A DNA stretch of 64,000 nt from assembly GCF_032854445.1 (NCBI RefSeq), contig NC_088295.1:37247385-37311384 (forward strand), read 5' to 3'. The position numbers and the translations under genes were made by a program. Position 1 is the first letter of the stretch. Every line of letters begins with the position of its first letter. Under the pieces are notes generated by a model that saw nothing but the letters and a program-made list of their open reading frames with translations, searched no databases and was not told where the DNA came from. Shown here piece by piece: positions 47,201 through 55,004 of the stretch. The stretch is from Liolophura sinensis (lineage: Eukaryota; Mollusca; Polyplacophora; Chitonida; Chitonidae).

Positions 47201-48395
47201 AAATACAACTGTTTAACTTTAATTTTTCTACATCTAATACATTTCGCCTAATGTTGAACGTATGTCTTAATATTTGATATTCGTCGTCATATGACTGAAA
47301 AATTGTTGAGTACAACGTTAAACCCCAAGCACTCACTCACTCACTAATATTTGATATTTTAGCAAATAATCACAGTTTTAGCATATACAGACCTAGGCCT
47401 ATATGTCGTCATGTATGTTAATGACCTGTGCGAATTACGCAGGATATCATCACGCCCCTTAATTCTTTTTCACCGATCATGTTACCAGAGTCAAATATAA
47501 CATCTGTTATCTGTTATAAAATTGACTCGAGCTGATGAGGCTTCATAAGACTTGTTTGTATACAACGTAAACGCTCTAAGAATATTTTCGAGGGAGATTT
47601 GATGTGAAATTATGATCTGCGCTACCTTACTTGTCACTTATTACTACAACATTAATACTTGAGGTTAGTAATTAAACGCTTTATATAACATAATGATTCA
47701 TATGGAAATAAGTAACCGCTGAAAAGCAGATACATTTCTGAATCACCTTTGATTGTCAGTTGAAGAATTTTTATTGTATCATTTGCGTAGTTCCTAAATA
47801 ATTTATAGTTTCCATGCATATTTTAAAGTTTTAGCGAACTGAAGAGAACTCCGTGTCCTGCTTCTTTCCAATTTGCCGTGTTTGCTTTCAAAAACAGGAG
47901 TCTCAAACCTTCCTCCCAAATCTTCGTGTTGGCTTTGAAAACCAAGACCACTGAGCATGGGTGTTTGACCGGGGGTTTTCGTGACCCAGGAACGTCTAAC
48001 CAATGTGGTCAGTGTGAGTTCAACTCCAGCTCATGCTGGTTTCCTCTCCGGTCGCACATTGTAAGGTCTGGAAGCAACCACGCATGGCCGTGGGTTTTGC
48101 CCGGGCTCTGCTCGGTTTCCTCCCGCCGACGGATAGACTAAGTGAAATATTCTAGAGTAGAGTACGGCGTAAAACGCCAATCATATAAATAAATCAATAT
48201 ACTTTGTTACTTGCTATGCTGTGATACAATGAAACACAACGGTATATATGCCACTCACGAAAACGGATCGGAGAAATTTCGATGTGTCAAGAGCATTTTA
48301 AAAAAACGCAAACTAGAATCAACTTACCTTGATTGTCCTTTTACGATTTCCAGGAGGATCACAAAAATTGCAATGGCTAGAGCTTTCCACGCCAT
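15110..48395 (-). CDS. Complement C3/C4/C5-like thioester protein, 38-exon model, one frameshift
   Basis: Secreted complement-family protein of about 1,736 residues; the thioester lets C3-type proteins bind covalently to target surfaces. Exons in order: 48328-48395, 44264-44430, 43598-43810, 43115-43185, 42495-42623, 42201-42243, 41562-41652, (40993-41012 tentative), 40858-40922, 39363-39599, 38710-38889, 37635-37826, 37170-37373, 36709-36850, 35669-35869, 34821-34994, 34230-34362, 32893-33122, 32123-32332, 31028-31124, 30103-30198, 28611-28799, 27483-27558, 26623-26779, 25450-25524, 25123-25291, 22654-22835, 22362-22523, 21829-21992, 20843-21088, 20149-20236, 17952-18020, 17533-17653, 17205-17294, 16890-16979, 16464-16559, 15690-15819, 15110-15254. 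Total 5,212 nt; all phases agree once the one extra base in exon 18 is discounted (1,737 codons). Anaphylatoxin and C345C domains separate it from insect TEPs and alpha-2-macroglobulin. The frameshift may be assembly error, allele or decay. Confidence 0.88.
15965..16375. repeat. 14-bp minisatellite in a C3-like intron
   Basis: Alternating units of about 14 bp, CATCTCATCAAATA and CACTTCACCAAATA, between exons 36 and 37 of the C3-like gene. Confidence 0.88.
17043..17095 (-). mobile_element. SINE-A 3' fragment
   Basis: TTTATTTATTTGACTGCTGT plus TTAACGCCATACTGAAGAA matches the tail end of SINE-A in reverse; the rest is missing. It lies in the intron between exons 34 and 35. Confidence 0.5.
17533..22523 (-). 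CDS. C3-like exons 28-33: CUB and MG8
   Basis: Exon 28 (22362-22523, DTVIGLQAITEYS) and exon 29 (21829-21992, VPIGGNLVVHTRGSG) cover the CUB half after the thioester domain. Exon 30 (20843-21088) holds an insertion before MG8: a Cys cluster (ECDVCGQNC), an acidic tyrosine run (DDYDYDDVD) and a basic stretch (GKKRSRIGRQAAR), and only then the conserved VVCIHFCAR. Exon 31 (20149-20236) reads GMSIIDIGLFTGL, the MG8 motif; exons 32 (17952-18020) and 33 (17533-17653) finish MG8. A Tc1-like transposon sits in the intron between exons 31 and 32. Confidence 0.85.
18356..19896 (-). mobile_element. Tc1-like transposon with 22-bp perfect terminal repeats
   Basis: Inverted repeats CCGGGCAAAAGAAACG... 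at 18,363-18,384 and its complement at 19,868-19,889 match perfectly over 22 bp; looser similarity continues outward to flanking TA dinucleotides. The element is about 1.54 kb, close to a full Tc1-like unit, and lies in the intron between exons 31 and 32 of the C3-like gene, in the same orientation as the gene. Confidence 0.9.
18652..19619 (-). pseudogene. Tc1-like transposase, frameshifted
   Basis: From ATG at 19,617-19,619: two N-terminal helix-turn-helix segments (MPRLTQAERDRATGMADMG; FNCSQATISRLLGRYRLTGR), the GRPR-like PRSGR box, FTDVSR (first catalytic D), VWGGICG, then after a frame change near 18,940 QQDNARPHTA (second D) and NPLEHLWDHLDRR (E). I count 36 residues between second D and E, so a DD36E rather than the usual DD34E spacing. 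The residue after the first D is V where Tc1 proteins usually have E. One frameshift leaves two pieces, so the copy is unlikely to make active enzyme. Confidence 0.9.
22654..28799 (-). CDS. C3-like exons 22-27: thioester domain
   Basis: Exon 22 (28611-28799) carries LRQPTGCGEQTMIRMAPTVY; the Cys (about 1012) and Gln (about 1015) of GCGEQ form the internal thioester. Exon 23 (27483-27558) reads GYNRELKYRKADGSFAVW, exon 24 (26623-26779) LTAFVLKVF...WLSKQQ...KVHHQEMI. In exon 24 the His before QEM (about 1124) aligns with the catalytic His of C3, which speeds transfer to hydroxyl groups. Exons 25 (25450-25524, LTLTAFVLIALKE), 26 (25123-25291, SPYALSLITYALVLA) and 27 (22654-22835, AVETTSYALLAQL and GAFVSTQ) complete the helical barrel. 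The 1.2-kb foldback element lies in the intron between exons 26 and 27. Confidence 0.9.
23500..24705. mobile_element. 1.2-kb foldback-like element with ~200-bp inverted repeats
   Basis: The left arm (23,500-23,736) runs GTTACGGAGCCGTAAAA, TTGGTGAAAAAAAA, then GTCGGGGCCGACTTAATTAG. The right arm (24,521-24,705) is its diverged reverse complement: AATTAAGTCGGGGGCCCGAC, poly-T tracts with CACCATGTA, then CACGGCTTCGTAAC. The centre, about 780 bp, contains one 89-codon + frame at 24,072-24,341 with no family I recognise. It sits in the C3-like intron between exons 26 and 27. Confidence 0.7.
25365..25400. repeat. (AAAT)n microsatellite
   Basis: Simple tetranucleotide run within an intron of the C3-like gene. 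Confidence 0.85.
26165..26400 (-). mobile_element. SINE-B partial copy
   Basis: Shares GACACCGGGCCAACCAGTCA, TGTTTCCTTGCTCTAGCC, CAGTGCTGAGCGCCAA and the tRNA-like head complement GTCTAATCCGGGGGTCTCCC with the other SINE-B copies. The tail end is missing. Confidence 0.6.
28800..29239. other. Intron of C3-like gene, nothing recognised
   Basis: Lies between exon 22 and exon 21. I see no coding or element signal before the SINE-B fragment. Confidence 0.5.
29240..29462 (-). mobile_element. SINE-B partial copy
   Basis: Carries TCTTCTTGTGGCAGGGCGAG, ACACCGGGTTAACCAGTCAT and CAGTGCTGAGCGCCAAGCGA in the family order; both ends are missing or decayed. Confidence 0.6.
30103..32332 (-). CDS. C3-like exons 19-21: MG7 and CUB entry
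   Basis: Exon 19 (32123-32332) encodes AVVYLYGV and VPLENRQYKIKVVAYS, matching the end of MG7. Exon 20 (31028-31124) starts PEGKRVEKPYTIPLDPQG, the conserved PEG segment of C3. Exon 21 (30103-30198) encodes SKLELTIPPDIIENTA before the thioester domain. All junctions are canonical GT-AG and in phase (0, 1, 1). The intron between exons 19 and 20 carries a 24-bp minisatellite and the one between 20 and 21 carries SINE-A copies. Confidence 0.85.
30365..30612 (-). mobile_element. SINE-A, decayed near full-length copy
   Basis: TTTATTTATTTGATTTGTGT, CTTACGGCGGGGTCCAGCAC, GCATGAGTTGGATTTGAACT and GCTAACTACTTGGCCACAGA follow the reverse order of SINE-A from tail to tRNA-like head. It is in the intron between exons 20 and 21. 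Confidence 0.7.
30676..30765 (-). mobile_element. SINE-A 3' fragment
   Basis: TTTATTTATCTGACTGTTGT plus TTAACGCC and TTTTCACTTATACGAGAG match the tail part of SINE-A; the head is absent. Confidence 0.5.
31285..32045. repeat. 24-bp minisatellite in a C3-like intron
   Basis: About 30 units of about 24 bp of the form TGTTGTATAGTAATACTAGA plus CAGG, with groups of alternating variants (GGCTAATG/GACAGGTG), suggesting a higher-order repeat. It ends about 80 bp before exon 19. Confidence 0.9.
32893..33122 (-). CDS. C3-like exon 18 (MG6/MG7) with a one-base frameshift
   Basis: The first half reads LTLPSSITKWMVQGISVSP and GMCV, the conserved SITTW...GVCVADP region of C3. The second half reads ANPKNITVFKTFFLDVRLP and VRGEQLEVQVTVYNF, but in the next frame. 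Exon length is 230, one more than the phases of exons 17 and 19 allow. An extra base in the minus-strand TTT run (plus AAA 33,022-33,024) would explain it. Read literally, a stop (TAA) follows four codons later near residue 813, before the thioester domain. Confidence 0.85.
34230..34994 (-). CDS. C3-like exons 16-17: anaphylatoxin-like domain and alpha' N-terminus
   Basis: Exon 16 (34821-34994) encodes EIHEFMCCREG, then single Cys, Cys, a CC pair (FYECCKKGAC) and GC, with 11, 13 and 6 residues between the first four canonical positions, as in ANATO domains. There are eight Cys (about 686, 687, 699, 713, 720, 721, 726, 733), two more than the usual six. Exon 17 (34230-34362) starts SRTGRVGEAAG, so a convertase-type cut after R738 would release a short C3a-like peptide, then reads VRANFPESTFF, matching the FPES motif after the C3 cleavage site. 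Exon 17 ends at GG|GCAAGT, a GC donor, the only choice that gives the right phase for exon 18. Confidence 0.85.
34461..34680 (+). pseudogene. Inverted, decayed copy of C3-like exon 29 with its intron flanks
   Basis: The + strand here resembles the minus strand of exon 29 (21,829-21,992): CTTGTGGTGCATACTAGAGG, TTCCGGAGTCGAACAGC, GAACTTTGTCGATTCGA and AAAAGGACAAGTATGTGTTC, the last crossing the exon's splice donor into its intron. About 45 bp inside the exon are missing and there are frame-breaking changes. Intron flanks on both sides are also similar (ATTTTTTCATTGGCTAG; GTTTTATACTTTTCACACAA), so the copy arose at DNA level, not from mRNA. It lies in the intron between exons 16 and 17, in opposite orientation to the gene. 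Confidence 0.85.
35045..35300. mobile_element. Non-coding dispersed repeat, copy 1
   Basis: AAAGTCTGTTGTCTGACTCA, GATGTACTCTGCTATTA and CAACATAATATTCAGTTAAT recur in reverse-complement form at 48,990-49,255. No coding capacity; probably a MITE-like element. It sits in the intron between exons 15 and 16. Confidence 0.55.
35669..39599 (-). CDS. C3-like exons 10-15: MG3-MG6 beta and beta/alpha processing site
   Basis: Exons 39363-39599 (YMKPGLFYNV), 38710-38889, 37635-37826 (SNSYLIVRVN), 37170-37373 (VLAYYINSRG, GGPEVVADSVLIDVEDSC) and 36709-36850 (GLSMVDSAVFLLND) follow the C3 order. Exon 35669-35869 carries the linker with CGFNSGDM and ends HNRRRREA; RRRR at about residues 669-672 is a furin-type site expected to split beta and alpha chains. 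The exon 14/15 junction is the least certain. I chose donor C|GTAAAA at 36709 and acceptor TTAAGAG|GA at 35869 because they keep frame and align without gaps; a second in-frame option would add about seven residues. Confidence 0.82.
38229..38400. mobile_element. Hairpin element with internal tandem repeat
   Basis: Ends are inverted repeats: GAAGTCGGATAAGGCCATCG TCG at the left and its complement CGATGGCCTTATCCGGCTTC at the right (one mismatch). Inside, a unit of about 42 bp (GCCATCGTGCCATAGCTTCG, CATCATTGTAGCATCGCTTC GT) is repeated about twice with partial units beside it. Lies between exons 11 and 12. Confidence 0.8.
40071..40212. mobile_element. Short palindromic MITE-like element
   Basis: CAGGGCCCAGTTTCACAAAG at the left faces CTTTGTGAAACTGGCCCCTG at the right; with the interior (GTCGTACATTTA / ATGTTGTACGCC) the whole 142 bp can fold into a hairpin. 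A similar but weaker pair (GGGCCCGTGTCACAAAA ... GGCCATTTCACAAAGG) occurs near 25,728-25,835. Confidence 0.75.
40858..44430 (-). CDS. C3-like exons 2-9: macroglobulin domains MG1-MG3
   Basis: Exon 2 (44264-44430) encodes PTVFAVGPNVFRID, the usual MG1 opening. Exon 3 (43598-43810) carries GHVFIQTDKPIYSPRQ, a hallmark of the alpha-2-macroglobulin/complement family. Exon 4 (43115-43185), exon 5 (42495-42623, with GNWTIRASYG), exon 6 (42201-42243, SVQFEIREY) and exon 7 (41562-41652, LPMFEVKVKPHL) complete MG2 and enter MG3. Exon 9 (40858-40922, ETIAVIGNRDTDRAVD) matches MG3 and joins exon 10 in phase 0. Between exons 7 and 9 the phases require one short exon; the best candidate is 20 nt at 40993-41012 (RYSCRIV), with a weak donor, so that piece is tentative. 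Confidence 0.8.
45595..45840 (-). mobile_element. SINE-B, near full-length short variant
   Basis: Tail complement CTTGGGGTTTTACGTAGTAC and AATTTTTCAGTCATATGACG lead into GTGGCAGGGCGAGTTCATGC and the tRNA-like head complement GATCCCAGGTCTCCCGACTT...TAACCGTTAGGCCGCCGAAG. It is in intron 1 of the C3-like gene. Confidence 0.7.
47275..47345 (+). mobile_element. SINE-B tail fragment
   Basis: CGTCATATGACTGAAAAATT and AACGTTAAACCCCAAGCACT followed by CACTCACTCACTCA matches the SINE-B tail in the opposite orientation to the copy at 45.6 kb. Confidence 0.6.
47975..48200 (+). mobile_element. SINE-A copy in intron 1 of the C3-like gene
   Basis: GTGAGTTCAACTCCAGCTCA (B-box region), GGCCGTGGGTTTTGCCCGGG and GTACGGCGTAAAACGCCAAT then CATATAAATAAAT follow SINE-A order. 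The A-box end is poorly matched. It ends about 130 bp from exon 1. Confidence 0.7.
48328..48395 (-). CDS. C3-like exon 1: start codon and signal peptide
   Basis: ATG at 48,393-48,395 starts MAWKALAIAIFVILL, a basic n-region and hydrophobic core, followed by EIVKGQS with a likely signal peptidase site near KGQS. The donor is GTAAGT after AG at 48,328, leaving phase 2, which the first base of exon 2 completes as Ser. The following intron of about 3.9 kb carries several SINE copies. The start is chosen because it is the only ATG giving a signal peptide in frame with exon 2. Confidence 0.8.
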
Positions 48396-51300
48396 TGCGG
48401 AGCTTGGTTATGGAGTGAGTCTTGGAGCTTAGCCTCGATCCTTTCAAATATTTAGGACTGTCCTGGGGTTTTGAGAAGCAGTAATCTGAACCAGTCGGGC
48501 TAGGTCGGGTTGATCTGAGACATGATTGGCTACTCGGACATATGTCGTTAATACAAGGCAGCAAAGATCAAGTTTCACTGAGTATATTGTGTTACCCGTT
48601 AATCCGGCTTCCTTTGACGACGTAGAAAGCGAACTCGAGGTTTCAAATTAAAACCCGGGTGTTGCAAAAAAAAAAAAAAACATATTAAATTACATTTCTC
48701 GTAAATGTCAACAAAATTTATCGAAACTAAACAAAAATGAATATTTTTTACCAGTGTACAAATAATAATTTATTTGATAATGTTGGGACATGAGCTTTCT
48801 AATACATGTGTGTTGAGATTGTAGCACTTGAGGCTAGCTGGCGCTATCTTTAAGATTGTTCATATTTCCTTTACTTGTCAAATACACAGCAGGCACATAC
48901 TGTGACCCACTGTTGAAACAGTGAAGTTCCCACGCGATGCATGAGTAATTTATTATTATGCCCACAAAACGCCATGAAGAAGATGGGAATTGACAAAAGA
49001 CTACTACACTAAAAAAATGAATGTGTTAAGTTTAACAGAAAGTCTAATGTCTGAGTGAGGCTAAAATTATTCTGTTATAATATAATACTGTGGCATATTC
49101 AACATAATATTCTGTGTGTTGAATTAATGTATTAAGTGTGTTATATTTAACAAAATGATCTTTTGTAATAGCAGACTGTATTCCAGGATCACTCAGACAA
49201 CAGACTTTGTTAAAATTAACAGATTATTTTTTGAGAGCACTGGCTTCGGGTTGAATTAATTTATGCGGTAATGGTTCCATAAAACGGTGGATTTACCGGA
49301 AAGAGTCGATGTTGTTTAAGATACTAAATGGACCCATACAAATACGTAGCTTCTTGATGGAAACGTGCGTGCATTATTGTACCCCAAAGTCAGCTGCATG
49401 GCTAATAATGAGATAGTCCTCTTACCTCGTCAACAAATTAACCATCGGATATAATCTTTTAAGTCTATGTAGGAAAAGAACAATGTGGAGGCAATATAGA
49501 AACTCTACAGAGGAAGAACTTACAAACAGTAGACATGATCACAAAAATGGCATTCGAAGTGCATGCCCATAGATGAGTGTACGTGTGTCTAACCGTTGTA
49601 ATTTCAATATATAAATATGTAAATCTGGTAGCATATTTATTAGTATTACATTTTGTTGTAGTGCTCATGTACAAAACAATAAGCCTGGTCAGATGGATAT
49701 ATATTAAGCAATTTCTGACATTGTGACACTCTTCAAAAAGTGCCTTCAGTAGGGAATGGGGTGCACAGTTACAGACACAGTATGTAGGCCTATATGTATC
49801 CTACAACAATCAGTGAAGAATATTCCTAAGAAAAGTTGTAAACCTGTATAAAACGTGGTCTAACAAAGAGATCAGGGTGAGGCCAGTGTGATTTCTGTAG
49901 TGCGTTTGTGTGTGAAAGCCTAAACCGTAAACGATGCACCTCTTGTGCTTAGCGAGGTAGTTCACTGTTCACACTCATAGCTTCCTTCACACCTCTCTCA
50001 CGCAGCTGTCTACTCCTATCTGCCAATAACTGAAACATTTGTTAATTTCTTGATTATTGTGAGGTGTTACATAAGTGGTTAAGTTCTGTGATTCTTGTTT
50101 AACCTACTGCTCAAGAAGTTTTCACTCATGAAGATTTCGATCGTTTTTATAAGTGAAGAAAACCGGAACTGTAAGAGGAAACCACGCTTATTTATGCGCG
50201 CGGTGAAGAAGGGAGGCAACTGGTATTCGACGAAGATGCTACTGCGCAAGACGCTGTCGACAGCTAACTGATACCAATAGTTCATTGTAATATGGGCTAT
50301 AAGAAGATTGTCGGCTATTACAGCTCTTTATTTTTTCTTTGTTGTCATCAGCCTCCACTGTATATACACTGTATATAAGTTATTACCCACACAGGTGTGT
50401 GGCGAAGACGGCCCAGAGAAAGAGGGTACGAAAAAACACAGCGGCGTTGCAATAAATAATATATAAGTTGTAGATAATATTGAAGATAATTGATTCAATT
50501 GTATCTGCAAATATACCATAATCATTGTAAAAAGCGCGTCGTTCAGTGGTTGAAACCGCATGTCTTTCATTCAGAACATAGGAGGTGTGGGATCAAACCC
50601 AGCCTTTGACAGGGAATTTGTGTGTGGCTGTGTGCACATGCAATCCAATGTTCGTTGAAGACCACCTGTCTTCTTTATCTGTAGCTGACATATGTAGGAA
50701 AGTTAGTATGTAAGTCATATGTTGGTTATTTACACCGGGCTCTGGTTTCCTTCATGCATAAAACGTATAAATGAAAAAATCTTTAGTATAGAGGAAAAGC
50801 AACAATCATGAACATAAATATATAAATCATTGTCCAGGTTGGCAGAGTAGTGTAAATTGGTGCAATTATGGCCGGGTAATCGATCCGCTTAAACCACAGT
50901 CACTCTGATATATAGAAGTAGCCTATATGTATTCTCATTTCAGCGCTATTTACTTGTTTTCACATATTTTCCCACGACTATAGCACACTGAAAGCGACGT
51001 GCGTTTTATCATTTGCAGGAGACTTACATATGTTTACTCTATATGCTTCTTCCGTGATTCCTGCGTAGTCTGCAGACTTCTTATTTTCACCAGATATATC
51101 TGGCATATAACATTCCATTGTTTTCAATTTTTTGTTTCGTAAAGACCAAGACAGCACCTGGCTAAAACATATTTCAGTCGAAAGCAGGAAACTAAAATTT
51201 TCTAAAAAGTATCATACTTTATCATTTTACTGTGATTTCAGCGAATAGCATGTAGAACCAAATGACAACCCTGCCAAAACGGCTGGTGTAAATCGAGACA

Positions 51301-52599
51301 GACATCTTGAGTATTTTATCCAATCAAACAGGTTGCTATCCGATTGCGCGGCCTAAGATGTGACGTAGATTCACCCATTGACTCCACGAAGTGACATATG
51401 GTAACACAGCCTTACTGCGTAAGACATCATTTTAAGATCGTTGACAACAATTTAGTTACGTGTAGCCGAAGGGCCATTTCACAGTGTTGTGGACAGGTCT
51501 GTATCATTTACGGACCACCACAGATGTAAATTCAGTTGATTTACAAGCCGCGTAACATTCAACGACGGTATCACAGATTATGTCATACAGTAGATTGCAC
51601 AGTTGCTCCACTGTTTGTCGAGGTTCATCCATCCTTCGTACCCTACCAGTTTGCTAGCGGATCACAAGTATTCAAGTGATGTACCCAGTGTTCAAGTGAT
51701 GCGAACCGGGTGTTCAAGTGACGTACTAATTTCGCAAGATTACATCTAAAAATTGGGTGCTGCGAGCAAAGCGCCCTTTGTCGCAACTATTTAAAACAAC
51801 TAAATATAAACATTTTCACACTTTCAGTTCAGCGGATTAAATTTTACGAGCTACTGGATTTGTTTTTTCAAGCAAATTTTTTATTTGCAATAATTTGAGA
51901 AAATATTAATTTAAGCTTCTTAATGAGTTGCTTCATGTATGTGCACAAAATTATTTAATTAAAGAGGTACATAGTACATTGTTGGGGATTTTTTGGGGCC
52001 TGCACTATTTGTTCAGAGAAAGTACCGTGTTGAGAAATATCGTTTTCCTTTTGATTCTCTCAATAGATCAAGCTTTGCTGGTGAACGTGTTTGAAGGCTA
52101 CTGAGTATATAAGCACAGAAATTTGCAGCATTCTTTCAGGCTAACGTAAGTTGACTTATTGCGTACCTTTATGCCAACATAAACGATAATACGAAGCTAT
52201 ATGTAGTTCGTCCATGTGTATTGGATAACATCTTAAGAGCTTCGTATAAGATCACACTAATATCGCTAATATATTATTGAAATACATAGTTTTACAGGTC
52301 TATAGGTCTACATGCGCGTAGCATACGTATTAATTATGGTGAATTTTATTATTTAGAAAAATTCGTCCAACTTTGGTCGATTTCATGAAACGGATGACTG
52401 TTGTCAAACAATGACAACCGCCTTTGGTTTCGGTGCTTACCCAGTGGAGGCCGTCTTTTGTCGCAGATGTCACCTCAATTTCAGTTGGTGCTGTAAAGCC
52501 CTGTTCAGGCCATCCAACATCGTTCAACTTTTGTTAACTCAACAGCAAGTTGAATGCTGTTGAGGTAAGTTGAGTGTCCTGTCCACACTACAAATCAAA
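48396..52599. other. Upstream of the C3-like gene, no gene recognised
   Basis: Presumed promoter and 5' UTR of the C3-like gene lie next to 48,396. A CCAAT box on the minus strand (TGATTGG on +, 48,523-48,529) and a GTGAAACTT-like interferon-response-type motif near 48,575 are seen, but such short motifs occur by chance. The rest has no supported gene. A non-coding dispersed repeat occupies 48,990-49,255. Confidence 0.4.
48990..49255. mobile_element. Non-coding dispersed repeat, copy 2
   Basis: Reverse-complement relative of the 35.0-35.3 kb repeat: TGTGTTAAGTTTAACAGAAA...CAACATAATATTCTG...AGACAACAGACTTTGTTAAA...TTTTTTGAGAGCACTGGC. Its two ends are themselves roughly inverted (TTAACAGAAAGTCTAATGTC / AGACAACAGACTTTGTTAA), as in MITEs. 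Confidence 0.55.
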
Positions 52600-54260
52600 T
52601 AGGTCAACATTGTCCAACACTAGTTCTCCTGCAACTTACATAACTCTTCCACTGACCAGTTCTTGATCCAATCAGCAGCTTAGTTAATAGCATCGTCCAC
52701 CGCTTTGCCGTCAGTTTGTGAAACTACAGAAACGTGACAGACATCTGCCTCATACTTAAAAGGTAACTTATCAGCACCATCACCAGACTGAATAAACCCG
52801 TAACAATCTTCACAGTCTACCCTTTTGCATTTCCTATGTCGTTGACGAGAGAGCCCAGCCCTACCTGAAGAAAGTTTATCCCCAGTATTCCGGGCAAGTC
52901 TAGGGCAGCTACGACAAATTCATGTACAAATACTTGACCATCTATACTGAATTCTACCTGAACTTTGCCCAATATCATTAAAGCTCTTCCATCAGCATTG
53001 GTTACCACCACATCTGTCTTTTCTAACAATGGCTTTTCCACCCCCAAGTGATCATAGACCGTGGACAAAATCAAACTTGTGACAGATCCTGTATCTAATC
53101 AACATCTCCACAGTGTTACCAGCGATTTCCACATTGTCAAAGAGACAAGATTCCATTACTGCGCCAACGCTGCAGTGTGGCCTATTAGAAGAGGAGGAAG
53201 GGGCTGTATCCTTGGTCTCAGACACAGCCCGGTCTAGTTTAAAGGTGTGACCCTATTGTCGAGCAGTTTATTCACCGATGCCTCCTTGAGGGAACAGTCG
53301 TAGGGCAGATGACTCTTTTTGTGACAAACATAACGCTCTTTGTCACGCATCATCAGCAATTCTCACAGCTCTGACATATCCCCGCCGGTTTCTTCGCAAA
53401 ACTGTTGTTTGTGCACAGGCTTATTCAGCCCTTTCACAGTTTCATACTCAGCAGCATGAGCGATAGTAGCTTCAAGGGTCTGTGGGTGATTAAACATAAT
53501 GTGTTCTTTCATTTCCGTACTTCCAACACCCATAATATAATGCTTTAAGATATTAACCTCTCTATACTCCAGTGGCATACTAGGGAATGCTAAACAACCT
53601 AACCGACGCAAAGCATAGCCAAAATCACTAGGTGACCATGAGGCAGACCGCACTCGTGACCTAAATGCATATCGATGGGCCATTTCCCTTTCCTTGGGAA
53701 CCTGCTCAAAATGGATAATGTAATCCTTCCATGCCACAGACAGACAGTCAAATTTATCAGGCGCCTTTTCCCATCACTGCAGTTTATAGAAGGAACGAGG
53801 AAGTTGTAAGCTAGGGTGGTGTGTACTAATCTTAGGAGTCAACTTACCCCTAACTGACTATCCTCTGACTTGAGGACCTCATGCCTAATTCCCGTGTCAC
53901 GTCGTTTTGCCATTAAACCATGAATTACCCCCTCTAACCTCTTATCAAACGCCAGGCTAGTATTTATCCCAGGTAACCTTACTCCACTGTCCACATACTT
54001 TTGACACGTTTCTTGTGATCTTCCTTCCCTGTTTCTACGTCTGCCCTTAACCGTCTTCTTTAACCTAACACCCTCTCTATACTCTTGTAGGGAGCCAATC
54101 TCTGGAGAGTCGCTCTCTGATTCATGCACAACAGAAACTCGGATCATTCCCGACGTCATCTTGGGATCCTGGTCACAGCAGCAAAATGTAACGGGAGGCA
54201 ACTAATGTTGTCTTCCTTGGCCCACCCAGGTTCGTAAGTTAGGACACCAAGTGTCGCGAA
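52600..54260 (-). pseudogene. Gypsy-like retrotransposon remnant (gag, zinc knuckle, protease)
   Basis: Minus-strand order: an Arg/Lys-rich N-terminal piece (54,201-53,839), a gag domain (53,737-53,363, MAWKDYIIHFEQV, SASWSPSDFGYALRRLG), a degenerate knuckle near 53,310-53,350 (RYVCHKKSHLPYDC, where the first Cys has become Arg and Gly has become Ser), and a retropepsin (53,100-52,817). The protease motif DTGS (53,084-53,095) is put out of frame by one base at 53,096, followed by ILGINFLQ. Nothing matching reverse transcriptase, RNase H or integrase follows. TTGGTGTCCTAACTTACG near 54,230-54,250 on this strand could be a primer-binding-site region, so the 5' LTR should end near 54,255; the LTR itself is not recognisable. 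Confidence 0.75.
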
Positions 54261-55004
54261 TCAGCCAAAATGCTAGACGGCCAACTCTCCAAAAACACAG
54301 GTTAACAAAACAATATTGAAATTTATTAAATTAAGGTAAAGACAATGTTATGTATGACTATTTAACGTTTTCATGTACTGTTAGTCTGCGGACCTTTGTG
54401 TTATATGTTATAAGCATAACAGTCCCTGTTATATATGTACAGCGCGGACCTGGTGGAAAGCACCTTGTTCAAGGCTTTGTTTATTTAACTGGCTGTTCAT
54501 TGGCTGTTAATTCTGTGTTTAAAAATAGTTGAATCCACCTGGCACGTATATAAGCCGTGTTTTCTGTGCAGAGAGGAGGTATTTTTGCTGCATCCACTGG
54601 GAGCCAGGAGAGTGTGCGACGCTCTCGTATCGAGTCCATTATTTTGATATGAGCTGGTGATGCCAGTTTCATTTGGGAGGACAGATTTTTATGCCGGCAC
54701 CGTTTGTGTACCACAGTAGTACTGATGTCTGGTTTATGTGAATTTCTGCGGAAGTCACGTTTATTGGTGTTCGGATCTTTATTATGATTATACAGTGTTG
54801 ACTGTGTAATTTGTTTAACACGCTGACCTCACCTGACCGACAAGGTCGTCAAGGACTCTAAACTGAAGTTTTCAGTTTTGCAAAGGACGTTCATTCTGCC
54901 ACAAGGTGACATTACTCTACGTCTCTGAACGGCTCGTTTGTGAGCTTCTGCGGGAGCTGTGACTGATCTAAAGTGGATTATACCTCCATGCCTGTATTTA
55001 CCCT

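Noticed and set aside
53363-53737. Domesticated gag gene
   Set aside because: It lies in frame order with a broken zinc knuckle and broken protease of one dead Gypsy element; nothing suggests selection on it alone.
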